A DNA stretch of 64,000 nucleotides, taken from NCBI GenBank assembly GCA_011525915.1, contig WYBM01000063.1:28314-92313 (forward strand), written 5' to 3'. Numbering within the stretch: position 1 is the first letter of the stretch; each line of letters opens with the position of its first letter. Source of the DNA: Ardenticatenaceae bacterium. Lineage in GTDB: Bacteria; Chloroflexota; Anaerolineae; Promineifilales; Promineifilaceae. A model generated the notes under the pieces. The model was not told where the DNA came from, ran no database searches, and saw only the letters and a list, made by a program, of their open reading frames with translations. A program made the translations under genes and the position numbers. Shown one piece after another: positions 63,887 through 64,000 of this stretch.

Positions 63887-63993
63887 GGATCTCATGGGGT
63901 TGACAGTATATATGGGGGTCATGCGAGAAAACGCTTGCGCCCAGTTGTGTCTAACCAAAGGCGACGAAATAGACTGTCAACCCGTTTGAGACC
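63887..63993. repeat. Inverted-repeat unit of about 107 bp at the window end
   Basis: GGGTTGACAGT (63897-63907) and ACTGTCAACCC (63973-63983) are perfect 11-bp inverted repeats, and the match continues outwards imperfectly (TCTCA against TGAGA). The interior has no protein frame. It could be a MITE, the end of an insertion sequence or a large stem-loop. Confidence 0.5.
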
Positions 63994-64000
63994 ATAAGAA

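Noticed and set aside
63806..63997. 63-codon frame at the window end as a transposase start
   Set aside because: The sequence has no transposase-like residues and runs through an inverted repeat; it is more likely chance.

Overview
The window looks like a chromosomal segment of a member of the Chloroflexota (Anaerolineae/Caldilineae-like). The evidence is indirect: a complete coproporphyrin-type heme cluster, many lipoproteins with Thr/Pro-rich linkers, SH3b, lamin-tail and SdrD_B-like secreted proteins, a DUF2344 protein, TipAS and MacB-type systems, and a GC-rich core. No rRNA or tRNA is present; the only structural RNA found is a one-piece tmRNA. The first 60.1 kb is peppered with the palindromic octamer ACGGCCGT, about 110 copies counted by eye against one or two expected by chance. 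The last 3.9 kb has none.

Layout. 1-7715: an Lgt-like membrane protein, a secreted propeller-like protein, an acidic EVE-like protein, metG, a small SpoIIAA/STAS-like protein, ettA, a decayed gene tail and a VOC protein. 7727-14701 (mostly minus strand): secreted SH3 lipoprotein, a large lamin-tail/metallo-beta-lactamase protein, a DUF89/ARMT1 phosphatase (plus strand), DUF3253, a phosphodiester glycosidase and DUF2344. 14843-17251: LysM/M23 lipoprotein and a HlyIII-family membrane protein.

17480-29282 is the centrepiece: a radical SAM/SPASM protein of AhbC/AhbD/NirJ type, cgoX (hemY), a MerR-type regulator, hemA, hemC, hemD, hemB, chdC (hemQ), hemE, cpfC (hemH) and hemL, all on one strand. 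This covers every step from glutamyl-tRNA to heme b by the coproporphyrin route, with a possible second, oxygen-independent last enzyme. A CRP-like palindrome and a sigma70-like promoter precede it. A Suc/Fd-like thioredoxin-fold iron-sulfur protein, ssrA and a strong bidirectional terminator follow.

32819-40984 is a co-directional run: UbiD-family decarboxylase, CPA1 antiporter, Usp, MscS, fused aconitase X, CPA2 antiporter and a PII-like protein. It combines ion and osmotic homeostasis with a UbiD/AcnX pair that recalls the archaeal mevalonate branch. 41018-45999 (minus): SRPBCC, GH63/MGH1-like hydrolase, DUF2268 protease and a TipAS-type MerR regulator with its own 19-bp-spacer promoter. 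46380-52229: a membrane protein, a lipoprotein esterase, a heterodimeric ABC exporter with one degenerate ATP site, and PspC. 52401-57124 (minus): a MacA/MacB-like efflux operon followed by a low-complexity lipoprotein. 57499-59175: an NBR1-Ig/SdrD_B lipoprotein.

59176-64000 is accessory DNA. It holds a dispersed palindromic repeat, a phosphoenolpyruvate-synthase-like gene broken at both ends, a 5' scar of an IS3-family element, an AT-rich 17-repeat TPR protein without the genome's signature octamer, and a 128-bp structure with the layout of an integron attC site directly upstream of the TPR gene. This tail is the best candidate for recently acquired, integron-cassette-like DNA.
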